Shown: positions 32,920 through 40,939 of the stretch, piece by piece
Numbering within the stretch: position 1 is the first letter of the stretch
Layout: every line of letters begins with the position of its first letter
Source of the DNA: DATKRB01 sp035532415
GTDB lineage: Bacteria > Actinomycetota > Acidimicrobiia > Acidimicrobiales > RAAP-2
Assembly: GCA_035532415.1 (NCBI GenBank)
Contig: DATKRB010000055.1
Span: 36,160 to 100,159, forward strand
Direction of reading: 5' to 3'
Length of the DNA: 64,000 bases
Notes under the pieces: generated by a model
Told to the model about the DNA's origin: nothing
The model's database searches: none
What the model saw: only the letters and a program-made list of their open reading frames with translations
Translations under genes and position numbers: made by a program

Positions 32920-33963
32920 CTCGAGCACGTCACTGGTCGATCGTTCCGGTGGCAGGGGCTCCACCGATCGGATCGACCCCGAGGTGATGATGTCCCCGAA
33001 GCGGGCGGAGAGGTCCTTGAGCTCGGCCCTGCTCGGCGAGACCTGCAGCCGGAGCACCAGCAGATCGCCCACCCACCGGCACGAGTGGTAGTTCCGGTAG
33101 AAACCGAGCACCTCGGCCGCGGCCTCCTCCACCGAGTCGACCACCCTGAACAGGGCTACGTCCTCGCGCGAGACCCACCCCGGCCCGATGGCCTCCTCCC
33201 GGAGGAACCGGTCCCACCCCTGCCAGTAGGTGCCGCCCTGCGTCTCCACCAGGACGACCGGTGCCGGCTCGGCCTTCCCGGTCTGCAGGAGGGTCAGCAA
33301 TTCGTAGCATTCGTCCTGGGTCCCGAACCCGCCCGGCAGGACCGCATAGGCGTGCGACTCCTTTATCAGCATCAGCTTGCGGGTGAAGAAGTACCGCATC
33401 TCCACCAGCTTCGGGTCCTGGGCGATGAACGGGTTGGCCCCCTGCTCGTGGGGCAGCCGGATGTTGACGCCGAAGGACTGCTCCCTTCCGGCACCTTCGG
33501 TCCCGGCCGCCATGATCCCCGGCCCCGCCCCGGTGACCACCATCCATCCCGCCTGGGCCAGCCTGGCGGCCAGGTCCCGGGCCATCACGTACACCGGGTC
33601 CTCGGGGAGGGTCCTGGCCGAGCCGAACATCGTGATCTTGCGGACGGAGCGGTAGGGGCGGAAGACCCGGAACGCCTCGGTCATCTCCGCCAGGGCGGCG
33701 TCGACGATCTTGAGGTCGCCCACCCCGGTCCCCTCGCGGGCCAGGTCCCACAAGGTGGCCAGCATCGAACGCATCAGGTCCGACTGACCCCGGCCGAGCG
33801 AGCGGCCGGCCGTCAGGACGCCGAACGCCGTCTCCACCAGCTCCGGAGGCGGCCGCTCGGCTCCCGGGACGACCTCGGCCACGGTGGGAGCGGGGTCGGG
33901 GCGGACGGCGGGGACCGAGCCGTCCGTGTTGCCGCCCCCGCGGGCCCGTGACGAGCCGCTCAC
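32830..33963 (-). CDS. LOG-family protein (TIGR00730-type)
   Basis: A 377-residue protein with a ~110-residue N-terminal extension and a LOG Rossmann domain. Motifs: MFGSART, VTGAGPGIMAAGTEGA and the nucleotide-binding PGGFGTQDECYELLTL. LOG proteins are 5'-monophosphate phosphoribohydrolases (cytokinin-activating in some hosts); the usual PGGxGTxxE is present. GTG 33963 overlaps the fbiC stop as GTGA, making it the last gene of the pentose phosphate/F420 operon. The 3' end overlaps the oxidoreductase gene by 90 bp on the other strand. Confidence 0.85.
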   Translation of the reverse strand: MSGSSRARGGGNTDGSVPAVRPDPAPTVAEVVPGAERPPPELVETAFGVLTAGRSLGRGQSDLMRSMLATLWDLAREGTGVGDLKIVDAALAEMTEAFRVFRPYRSVRKITMFGSARTLPEDPVYVMARDLAARLAQAGWMVVTGAGPGIMAAGTEGAGREQSFGVNIRLPHEQGANPFIAQDPKLVEMRYFFTRKLMLIKESHAYAVLPGGFGTQDECYELLTLLQTGKAEPAPVVLVETQGGTYWQGWDRFLREEAIGPGWVSREDVALFRVVDSVEEAAAEVLGFYRNYHSCRWVGDLLVLRLQVSPSRAELKDLSARFGDIITSGSIRSVEPLPPERSTSDVLELPRVAFRFDRLHYGRLRLLIDALNGCTGA

Positions 33964-36281
33964 ACCGACAAGGCGGCGGCGGGCCGGTCGTAGAGCGTCG
34001 TCCGCTGGACCAGGGGCCGCCCGAGCGGGGCGACCAGGGCCTCGAGGTCCTCCACCCCCATGCGCTGGCCGTGGCTGGCCCCGGCGGCCCGGGAGATGTT
34101 CTCGTCCATGAGCGTCCCGCCCAGGTCGTTCACCCCGGCCTGCAGGAGCTGGCGCGAGCCCTCCACCCCGGTCTTGACCCAGCTGGCCTGAACGTTGTCG
34201 ATGGCGCCCCGGTAGGCGATCCGCCCGACGGCGTGCATCAGCAGCGCCTCGCGGAAGGTCGGTCCGCGCCGCGAACGCTTCTGCAGGTAGATCGGCGAGG
34301 CCATGTGCACGAAGGGCAGCGGGACGAACTCGGTGAAGCCGCCCGTCTCCCGCTGCAACGCCCTGGTCCGGACGATGTGCCGGGCCCAGCTGACCGGCTG
34401 CTCGATCGAGCCGAACATGATGGTCACGTTGGAGCGCAGGCCCACCGAGTGGGCGGTGCGGTGCGCCTCGAGCCATTCCTCGGTATTGATCTTGTCGGGG
34501 CAGAGAACGGCCCGGACCTCGTCGTCAAGGATCTCTGCCGCCGTGCCCGGCAACGTCTTGAGCCCGGCCGCCTTCAGCTCCCGGAGGTAGTCGGCGAGCG
34601 GGACCTGCGAGCGCTTCGCCCCCTCGGTGACCTCCAGCGCGGTGAACCCGTGAATGTGGATCCGCTCGGACCCGGCCCGGACGGCCCTGAGCACGTCGAG
34701 GTAATAGTCGCCGTCGAATTTCGGGTGGATGCCTCCCTGCAGGCACACCTCGGTGGCCCCCGTCTCCTCCGCCTCGACCACCCGGCGGGTCACCTCGTCG
34801 AGGTCGAGCAGGTAGGGGGCGCCCCGTAGGTTGAGCGAGAGCGGACCCTTGGAGAACGCGCAGAACCTGCATTTGAAGGTGCACACGTTGGTGTAGTTGA
34901 TGTTCCTGTTCATGACGAAGGTGACGTCGTCGCCGTTCTGGTCGGCCCGGAGCCGATCGGCCACCCCGGCGACGGCCCGGACCTCGGGGCCGCGCGCCGC
35001 GAACAGGGCGACGATCTCCTCCTCGCCGACCTCCTGCCCGAGGGCCACCCCGGCGAGGACCTCGGCCACCCTTCCGCCGGGGGACGCGACCGTCCCCGAC
35101 GGGAGCCGCCGGGAGGGGAGGGCTCCGGACGCGGGCTGGTCGACCGGGAGCAGGTCCGGCGGGGGCGTGTCGCCGCCCGAGCACCAGGGCGCGTCGCGGC
35201 CGAGACCCTCCGCGTCGCTCGCATCGAGCACCGGGAACCGGACCGCCGGATCGAGCCAGCGTTCGGGCTCCAGCGCGAAGGAGGGGTACACGGTCAGACG
35301 GGGGGCCAGCACATGACCTGCGGCTTCGGTGGCCTGGCGGAGAGCCTCCAACGCCGGCCAGGCCCGCTCCGGGTTGACGTGGTCGGCCGTGACCGGCGAC
35401 ACGCCGCCCCAGTCGTCGATGCCCGCGCCGAGGAGCGGTGCCAGGTCGTCCGAGAGGTTCGGGGGTGCCTGCACGTGCACGTCGGGCGGAAGGAGCAGAC
35501 GGGCGACGGCGATGGTCCACTCGAGCTCCTCGGGCGGGCAGGCCGGGTGCGCCGCCATCGTCGTGCCGGGCTTCGGCAGGAAGTTCTGGACGATCACCTC
35601 CTGCACGTGACCGGACCGTCGGTGGGCCTCGGCGATGGCCTGCAGCGTGTCGAGCCGCTCGGCCCGGCTCTCTCCGATGCCCACCAGGATGCCCGTGGTG
35701 AAGGGGATCGAGAGCTCGCCCGCCGCCTGCAGGGTGGCCAGGCGGCGATCGGCCGTCTTGTCGGGGGCACGACGGTGGGCCGCTACCTCAGCGAGCGTCT
35801 CGAGCATCATCCCCTGGCTGGCGGTGACGGCACGGAGCTCGGTCAGCTCCTCGGGGTACAGGGCTCCGGCATTGGCGTGGGGGAGGAGGCCGGTCTCCTC
35901 CATCACCGTGGCGCACACGTCGGCCAGGTACGAGACGGTCGACTCGTACCCGTGCTCGTCGAGCCACCGCCGGGCCGAGGGGTACCGGAGCTCCGGCCGC
36001 TCGCCCAAGGTGAACAACGCCTCGTGGCAGCCGGCCTCCCGACCCTGCCGGGCGATCGCGAGCACTTCGTCCTTGGAGAGGAACGGGCTCGCCAGACGGG
36101 CCGGTGCCTTGGCGAACGTGCAGTACCCACAACGGTCCCGGCACAACATGGTGAGCGGGATGAAGACCTTCGGGGAGAAGGTCACCCGGTTCCCGTGCGC
36201 TTCGTCCCGGACGCGTCGGGCTTCGCCCGTCAGCTCGGGCAACGGCATGTCGATCAACGCGTCGGGGATCGAGTTGGTCAT
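33960..36281 (-). CDS. fbiC: FO synthase, fused CofG-CofH
   Basis: The 773-residue fusion has two radical-SAM halves. The first cluster motif is C47-x3-C51-x2-C54 (CRDRCGYC) and the second C467-x3-C471-x2-C474 (CTFKCRFC). The second half also has CLQGGIHPKFDGDYYLDV, typical of CofH. It makes the deazaflavin core FO from tyrosine and the riboflavin intermediate, the first step to F420. Start and stop overlap pgl (ATGA) and the LOG gene (GTGA). A Pro/Gly/Ser-rich linker (about 365-405) joins the halves. Confidence 0.97.
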   Translation of the reverse strand: MTNSIPDALIDMPLPELTGEARRVRDEAHGNRVTFSPKVFIPLTMLCRDRCGYCTFAKAPARLASPFLSKDEVLAIARQGREAGCHEALFTLGERPELRYPSARRWLDEHGYESTVSYLADVCATVMEETGLLPHANAGALYPEELTELRAVTASQGMMLETLAEVAAHRRAPDKTADRRLATLQAAGELSIPFTTGILVGIGESRAERLDTLQAIAEAHRRSGHVQEVIVQNFLPKPGTTMAAHPACPPEELEWTIAVARLLLPPDVHVQAPPNLSDDLAPLLGAGIDDWGGVSPVTADHVNPERAWPALEALRQATEAAGHVLAPRLTVYPSFALEPERWLDPAVRFPVLDASDAEGLGRDAPWCSGGDTPPPDLLPVDQPASGALPSRRLPSGTVASPGGRVAEVLAGVALGQEVGEEEIVALFAARGPEVRAVAGVADRLRADQNGDDVTFVMNRNINYTNVCTFKCRFCAFSKGPLSLNLRGAPYLLDLDEVTRRVVEAEETGATEVCLQGGIHPKFDGDYYLDVLRAVRAGSERIHIHGFTALEVTEGAKRSQVPLADYLRELKAAGLKTLPGTAAEILDDEVRAVLCPDKINTEEWLEAHRTAHSVGLRSNVTIMFGSIEQPVSWARHIVRTRALQRETGGFTEFVPLPFVHMASPIYLQKRSRRGPTFREALLMHAVGRIAYRGAIDNVQASWVKTGVEGSRQLLQAGVNDLGGTLMDENISRAAGASHGQRMGVEDLEALVAPLGRPLVQRTTLYDRPAAALSV

Positions 36282-37042
36282 CGGAGCACTGCCTCCTGGT
36301 CGTTCCCTGGTCGATCGTCACGTCGGGGCCCGCCGGGATCCGCGTCGCCGAAGGCGGCGATGTCGATCAGCCATCGCACCTCGCCCGCCGCGACCCGGGC
36401 GGCCGGGATCTCCTCGCCCGATCGGAGCGCAGCCACGGCATCCCGCTTGGCCTCACCCTCAACGGTGAACACCGCCAGGCGCGCCTGGTTGATGGCCGGG
36501 AGGGTCAGGGAGAGGCGGGCATGAGGGTTCTGGCCGTTCGGGTCGGTCGTGGCCACCACCAGTTCGCCGGGCCCGGCCGCCAGGGCCGCCGAACCCGGGA
36601 ACAGCGACGCAGTGTGCCCGTCGGACCCCAAGCCCAGATGGATCAGATCGATGCCGTCGCCCTGCAGGAGCTCCGCGATGGTCCGCTGGTAGGCGGCAGC
36701 GCACTCGCGGGCCGGACCTCCGGTGGGCATCGGCCGGAAGGCGGCGACCGTTCCGATCCGGTCGAGCAGGGACTCCCGGACGAGGAGCTGGTTCGCTTCG
36801 GGGTGGTCGGCCGGCACGAGCCGTTCGTCGCCCAGGTACACCGACACCACGGACCAGTCGATCGCCGGCGGTTCCGAGCCGGTCTCGGCGAGCTTCCCGT
36901 AGCACCTGCGGGCCGTGGGCCCGCCCGAGAGCACGAGGGTGAAGCGCTCGCCCGTCCGGGAGGCGAAAGCGCCCCGGACGGTGGCGGCGAACGCCGCGGC
37001 GACATCGTCGACCGGCGAGTCCAGACCACGTCGGAGGTTCAC
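36278..37042 (-). CDS. pgl: 6-phosphogluconolactonase
   Basis: A 254-residue SugarP-isomerase-fold protein. Motifs are LVLSGGPTARRCYGKLAE, SVYLGDERLVPADHPEANQ and LIHLGLGSDGHTASLFPGS, the usual DevB/Pgl set. It hydrolyses 6-phosphogluconolactone formed by Zwf. GTG 37042 overlaps the zwf stop as GTGA; the open frame further upstream is inside zwf. Its stop overlaps the fbiC start as ATGA. Confidence 0.95.
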   Translation of the reverse strand: MNLRRGLDSPVDDVAAAFAATVRGAFASRTGERFTLVLSGGPTARRCYGKLAETGSEPPAIDWSVVSVYLGDERLVPADHPEANQLLVRESLLDRIGTVAAFRPMPTGGPARECAAAYQRTIAELLQGDGIDLIHLGLGSDGHTASLFPGSAALAAGPGELVVATTDPNGQNPHARLSLTLPAINQARLAVFTVEGEAKRDAVAALRSGEEIPAARVAAGEVRWLIDIAAFGDADPGGPRRDDRPGNDQEAVLR

Positions 37043-38646
37043 AGCTCGGGGATCCTCCACGAGTCCCCCGACCGCTCGAGCAGGAGGTCGGCGATGTGGG
37101 GTCCCCAGGTTCCGGCCTTGTAGAAATGCAGGCTGCCCCCGGGCTCCGACCACGCCTGCTGGTAGGGGTCCACGATCCTCCAGGCCTGCTCCACCTCGTC
37201 GGACCTGATGAACAGGGTGGGGTCGCCGTTCATCGCATCGTGCAACAGTCGCGGGTACCCGTCCATGCCCGAATCCGTGAACGCCGAGTTGTAACGGAAG
37301 TCCATGGCCACCGACTGCACCCTGAACGCCTCGCCCGGCACCTTTGCTCCGAAATGCAGGCTGATCCCTTCGTTCGGCTGGATCCTCAGGGCGAGCGTGT
37401 TCGGCCGGAGCCGTCGGCTCATGAGCCCCTCGAACGCCAGGAACGGCACGTTGTGGAACTGCAGGGCCACCTCGGTCACCCGTGCCGGCAGGCGCTTGCC
37501 GGTCCGGACGTATATGGGCACACCCGCCCAGCGCCAGTTCTCGACGCCGAGGCGGAGGGCGACGTAGGTCTCGGTCTCGCTGTCGGGCGGCACGCCGTCC
37601 TCGTCGCGGTACCCGGGGACCTCCACCTGGTCGACCACGCCCGCGAGGTACTGCCCCCGGACCGACTTGTCGACCGCCTCGTCGGGGCTCGGGATGGCGA
37701 CCGCTTTGAGCAATTTGACCTTCTCGTCCCGGATCTGCTGGGCGTCCATGCTGGTCGGGGGCTCCATCAGGGTGAGGGCCAAGACCTGCATGACGTGGTT
37801 CTGGACGATGTCGCGCAGCGCTCCGGCCGTCTCGTAAAACCCTCCCCGGTGCTCGACGCCGATGCTCTCGGCCACGGTGATCTGCACCTGCTCGACGTAA
37901 CGGCGGTTCCAGATGGGCTCGAAGATGGCGTTGGCGAAACGCAGGGCGAGGACGTTCTGCACCGTCTCCTTGCCCATGTAGTGGTCGATCCGGAAGATCT
38001 GGTCCTCATCGAAGGCCGCGTGCACCGACCGGTCGAGGTCGAGAGCGCTCCCGAGGTCCCGCCCGTAGGGCTTCTCCACCACCAGCCGGGCGAACGACCC
38101 GCCTTCACCCGGGCGATTGCAGTCCTCCTTGGCCAGCGCCTCGGCGATGGTCGCGAACATGCTCGGGATGGTCGCCAGGTAGTACACGCGGTTCCCGCCG
38201 GCGCCGTGGTCTCGATCGGCTTCGTCGAGGAGCTCCTTCAGCCGGTCGAAGGTCTCGGTCGCCGCGTACTCACCCGGGATGTAGCGGAACCGCTTCACCA
38301 GACTCCGCCAGGTCTCACCGGCGTTCGGCACATCGCTCAGGGCAGCGTTCTGAAAATCCTCGTCGCTCCAGGGCGTGCGGGCGACACCGATCACGTTGAA
38401 CCGGTCGCTGAGGCGTCCCCGGTCGGCCAGGTTGGCGAGAGCGGGAAGGATCTTGCGCGAGGTGAGATCGCCGGACGCCCCGAAGATCACCAGGGCGAGC
38501 GGTGGCGTCTGGCGCGGAGGAACGGCCGCGTCGAGCACGTCGGTGGCGTCGAGCTCCGCCGCGTCGAGCACGTCGGTCGCGCGGAGGTCGCCGGTCGTGC
38601 CCATCGCACCGGTGCCGCCCTGGGGCCGGTCCTCGGAGCGGGTCAC
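37039..38646 (-). CDS. zwf: Glucose-6-phosphate 1-dehydrogenase
   Basis: A 535-residue enzyme. The nucleotide loop is VIFGASGDLTSRKILPAL, the substrate/active-site motif is RIDHYMGKETVQN, and NEGISLHFGAKVPG and MDFRY are near the C-terminus. It oxidises glucose 6-phosphate and feeds Pgl. The first ~45 residues are extra and contain an 11-residue direct repeat (ATDVLDAA twice). Its start overlaps the gnd stop as ATGA. The OpcA activator gene often found between zwf and pgl in actinobacteria is absent here. Confidence 0.97.
   Translation of the reverse strand: MTRSEDRPQGGTGAMGTTGDLRATDVLDAAELDATDVLDAAVPPRQTPPLALVIFGASGDLTSRKILPALANLADRGRLSDRFNVIGVARTPWSDEDFQNAALSDVPNAGETWRSLVKRFRYIPGEYAATETFDRLKELLDEADRDHGAGGNRVYYLATIPSMFATIAEALAKEDCNRPGEGGSFARLVVEKPYGRDLGSALDLDRSVHAAFDEDQIFRIDHYMGKETVQNVLALRFANAIFEPIWNRRYVEQVQITVAESIGVEHRGGFYETAGALRDIVQNHVMQVLALTLMEPPTSMDAQQIRDEKVKLLKAVAIPSPDEAVDKSVRGQYLAGVVDQVEVPGYRDEDGVPPDSETETYVALRLGVENWRWAGVPIYVRTGKRLPARVTEVALQFHNVPFLAFEGLMSRRLRPNTLALRIQPNEGISLHFGAKVPGEAFRVQSVAMDFRYNSAFTDSGMDGYPRLLHDAMNGDPTLFIRSDEVEQAWRIVDPYQQAWSEPGGSLHFYKAGTWGPHIADLLLERSGDSWRIPEL
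38525..38577. repeat. 33-bp-period repeat in the zwf N-terminus
   Basis: A 20-base block at 38525 recurs at 38558, encoding ATDVLDAA twice in the N-terminal extension of Zwf. The frame is kept. Confidence 0.7.
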
Positions 38647-39590
38647 GAACCCTCACCGCGCGGGGTGGACGTCTCCAACCCCGCTTGGCCCGATTGGAGA
38701 GTCACCGGATGGCCACCGAACTGGTTGCGGAGCGCGGCGAGCAGCTTGTCGGCGAACGAGTCGGTCTGTCGAGAGGCGAAGCGGGCGTACAGCGCCGCCG
38801 AGATCGCCGGTGCCGGCACCGCTCGGGCGATCGCCTCCTCCACCGTCCAGCGGCCCTCGCCCGAGTCCGTCACGACCCCCCTGATCTGGTCGAAGCCCGA
38901 GTCAGGCGCCAGTGCGCGCTCGGTCAGGTCGAGCAGCCAGCTGCGGACCACCGACCCGTAGCGCCAGATGGAGGCGATCTCGTGCAGGTCGAGGTCGAAC
39001 TCGTCGGCCGCGCCCATGATCGCGAACCCCTCGGCGTAGGCCTGCATCAATCCGTACTCGATGCCGTTGTGCACCATCTTCACGAAATGCCCTGCCCCCA
39101 CGGGTCCGACGTGGGCGTACCCGCCCTCGGGGGCCAGGGTGAGCAGTGCCGGCTCCACGACCGACACGGCCTTCTTCGTGCCCCCGACCATCAGGCAGTA
39201 GCCCTCCGTGAGCCCCCAGACCCCGCCCGAGGTTCCCGCATCGACAAAGCCCACACCCTTCGCCTCGAGCCTGGCCGCGGTCGGCGCAGCCTCCCGGTAG
39301 TTCGAATTACCCCCGTCGACGATCACGTCGCCGGCTTCGAACAGCTCGCCCAGCGTGGCGATGGTGTCGTCGGTGGGCTTGCCGGCCGGGACCATCACCC
39401 ACGCGGCCCGCGGTGGCTCGAGCTTGGAGGCGAGCTCGCTCAGGGTCCCCGCCGGCTCCGCTCCCTTGGCCGCCGCCGCGTCCCGTGCCGCGTCCGACAG
39501 GTCGAAGGCGACCACCTCGTGCCCACCGAGCAGCAGCCGCTCGGTCATGTTGGCCCCCATCTTGCCCAGGCCGACCATCCCGATCCTCAT
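38643..39590 (-). CDS. gnd: 6-phosphogluconate dehydrogenase (short, decarboxylating type)
   Basis: A 315-residue enzyme, shorter than the ~470-residue E. coli type and like the compact NAD-linked form. It opens with the dinucleotide loop MRIGMVGLGKMGANM, then IVDGGNSNY, GTSGGVWGLTEGYCLMVGG and the catalytic-lysine block GAGHFVKMVHNGIEYGLMQA. It converts 6-phosphogluconate to ribulose 5-phosphate and CO2. GAGGGAG precedes the ATG at 39590. It sits between tal and zwf and is coupled to zwf by ATGA. Confidence 0.94.
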   Translation of the reverse strand: MRIGMVGLGKMGANMTERLLLGGHEVVAFDLSDAARDAAAAKGAEPAGTLSELASKLEPPRAAWVMVPAGKPTDDTIATLGELFEAGDVIVDGGNSNYREAAPTAARLEAKGVGFVDAGTSGGVWGLTEGYCLMVGGTKKAVSVVEPALLTLAPEGGYAHVGPVGAGHFVKMVHNGIEYGLMQAYAEGFAIMGAADEFDLDLHEIASIWRYGSVVRSWLLDLTERALAPDSGFDQIRGVVTDSGEGRWTVEEAIARAVPAPAISAALYARFASRQTDSFADKLLAALRNQFGGHPVTLQSGQAGLETSTPRGEGS

Positions 39591-39696
39591 CGTCGCGCTC
39601 CCTCTTTCGTCGTGGGTCGTGGGTTGCCGGACGGAGGTCGTCCACCGAGGAAGTTCCCGGCTCGTCGCCCGACCTCGGCTCGGCCGGACGAGCAGC

Positions 39697-40914
39697 TCAC
39701 CCTGGCGCGCCCTTCGGCGCCGTGTCCGATGGCGCGCCCTTCGGCGCCGTGTCCGATGGTGCGCCCTTCGGCGCCGTGTCCGATGGCGCGCCCTTCGGCG
39801 CCGTGAACGAGCTCGCCTTGTCGGTGAGCACCTGAAGAAGCTGGTCGAAGGACTTGGCGAAGGAGGCCACGCCCTCCGCCTCGAGCGTTTCGGCGACGTC
39901 GGGGAAGTCGACCCCGACCGCCGCGAGACGGTCGAGCACGGCCCGGGCTCCGGCCGGATCCGCATCGACGGTCCGTTCCACCGTGCCGTGGTCGGCAAAG
40001 GCGTCGAGCGTGGCATCGGGCATCGTGTTGACCGTGTCGGGCCCGATCAGCCCGTCCACGTAAAGCAGGTCGGGGTACGCGGGGTTCTTGGTGGAGGTGG
40101 AGGCCCAGAGCGGGCGCTGCACGCGGGCGCCCCGGGCGGCCAGCGCGGCCCAGCGGGGACCCGAGAAGCCATGCACGAAATGCTGGTAGGCCTCTTGTGC
40201 CTGAGCCACGGCCGCCCTGCCCCGCAGGCCGAGGATCGCCGCATCGCCGCCCGGGCCTCCCGCGAGCGCCTCGAGTCGCCGGTCGACCTCGGTGTCGACA
40301 CGGCTGACGAAGAACGACGCCACGCTGGCCACCGAGGAGAGATCGGCGGCACCGGTCGCGGCGAAGGCCTCCAAGCCGGACAGGTAGGCCTCTATCACTT
40401 CGTCGTAGCGTTCCAACCCGAAGATCAACGTCACGTTGATGCTCCGGCCTTCGGAGATCAGCTGCTCGATGGCAGGGATGCCCTCGGCCGTGGCCGGTAC
40501 CTTCACGAACAGGTTCGGCGCGCCGATTCGCTGGTGGAGCATGCGGGCCTCCGAGACGGTCGCCGCCGTATCGTGCGCCGAATCGGGGGACACCTCCAAC
40601 GACACGAAACCGTCCGCCCCACCCGCCTGCTCGTAAACCGGTCGGAGCAGACCGAGGGCGTCCGTGATGTCGGTGATCGCCATCTCCCAGTAGGCCTCCA
40701 CGACGGTGTGGTCGGCGGACAGTTGCCGGAACTGCCCGTCGTACTCGTCCCGGCTCTCGATCGCCTTGGCGAAGATGGTGGGATTGGAGGTGATCCCGCG
40801 CACGCCGTCGGCCAGCATCCCGGCCAACCGGCCATCGTGGATCCAATCGCGCCGGAGGTTGTCGAGCCAGGGGCTCTGACCTGCTCTGTCGTGCAGCTCG
40901 TGCAAGCGGGTCAT
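39697..40914 (-). CDS. tal: Transaldolase with C-terminal nonapeptide repeats
   Basis: A 405-residue transaldolase of the longer actinobacterial type. Motifs are GITSNPTIFAKAI at the N-terminus, NVTLIFGLERYDEVIEAYL, and the Schiff-base lysine in LWASTSTKNPAYPDLLYVDG. The enzyme moves a three-carbon unit between sugar phosphates. The last ~35 residues are four copies of TAPKGAPSD from a 27-bp DNA repeat, unlike usual transaldolases. ATG 40914 lies 25 bp after the tkt stop; 106 bp separate it from gnd. Confidence 0.95.
   Translation of the reverse strand: MTRLHELHDRAGQSPWLDNLRRDWIHDGRLAGMLADGVRGITSNPTIFAKAIESRDEYDGQFRQLSADHTVVEAYWEMAITDITDALGLLRPVYEQAGGADGFVSLEVSPDSAHDTAATVSEARMLHQRIGAPNLFVKVPATAEGIPAIEQLISEGRSINVTLIFGLERYDEVIEAYLSGLEAFAATGAADLSSVASVASFFVSRVDTEVDRRLEALAGGPGGDAAILGLRGRAAVAQAQEAYQHFVHGFSGPRWAALAARGARVQRPLWASTSTKNPAYPDLLYVDGLIGPDTVNTMPDATLDAFADHGTVERTVDADPAGARAVLDRLAAVGVDFPDVAETLEAEGVASFAKSFDQLLQVLTDKASSFTAPKGAPSDTAPKGAPSDTAPKGAPSDTAPKGAPG
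39704..39804. repeat. 27-bp tandem repeat in the tal C-terminus
   Basis: The unit starts at 39704, 39731, 39758 and 39785 (about 3.8 copies, almost perfect; one T for C change). It encodes the in-frame nonapeptide repeat at the end of transaldolase. Confidence 0.92.
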
Positions 40915-40939
40915 GGGCGGTTCCTCTCCGTCGAATGGG

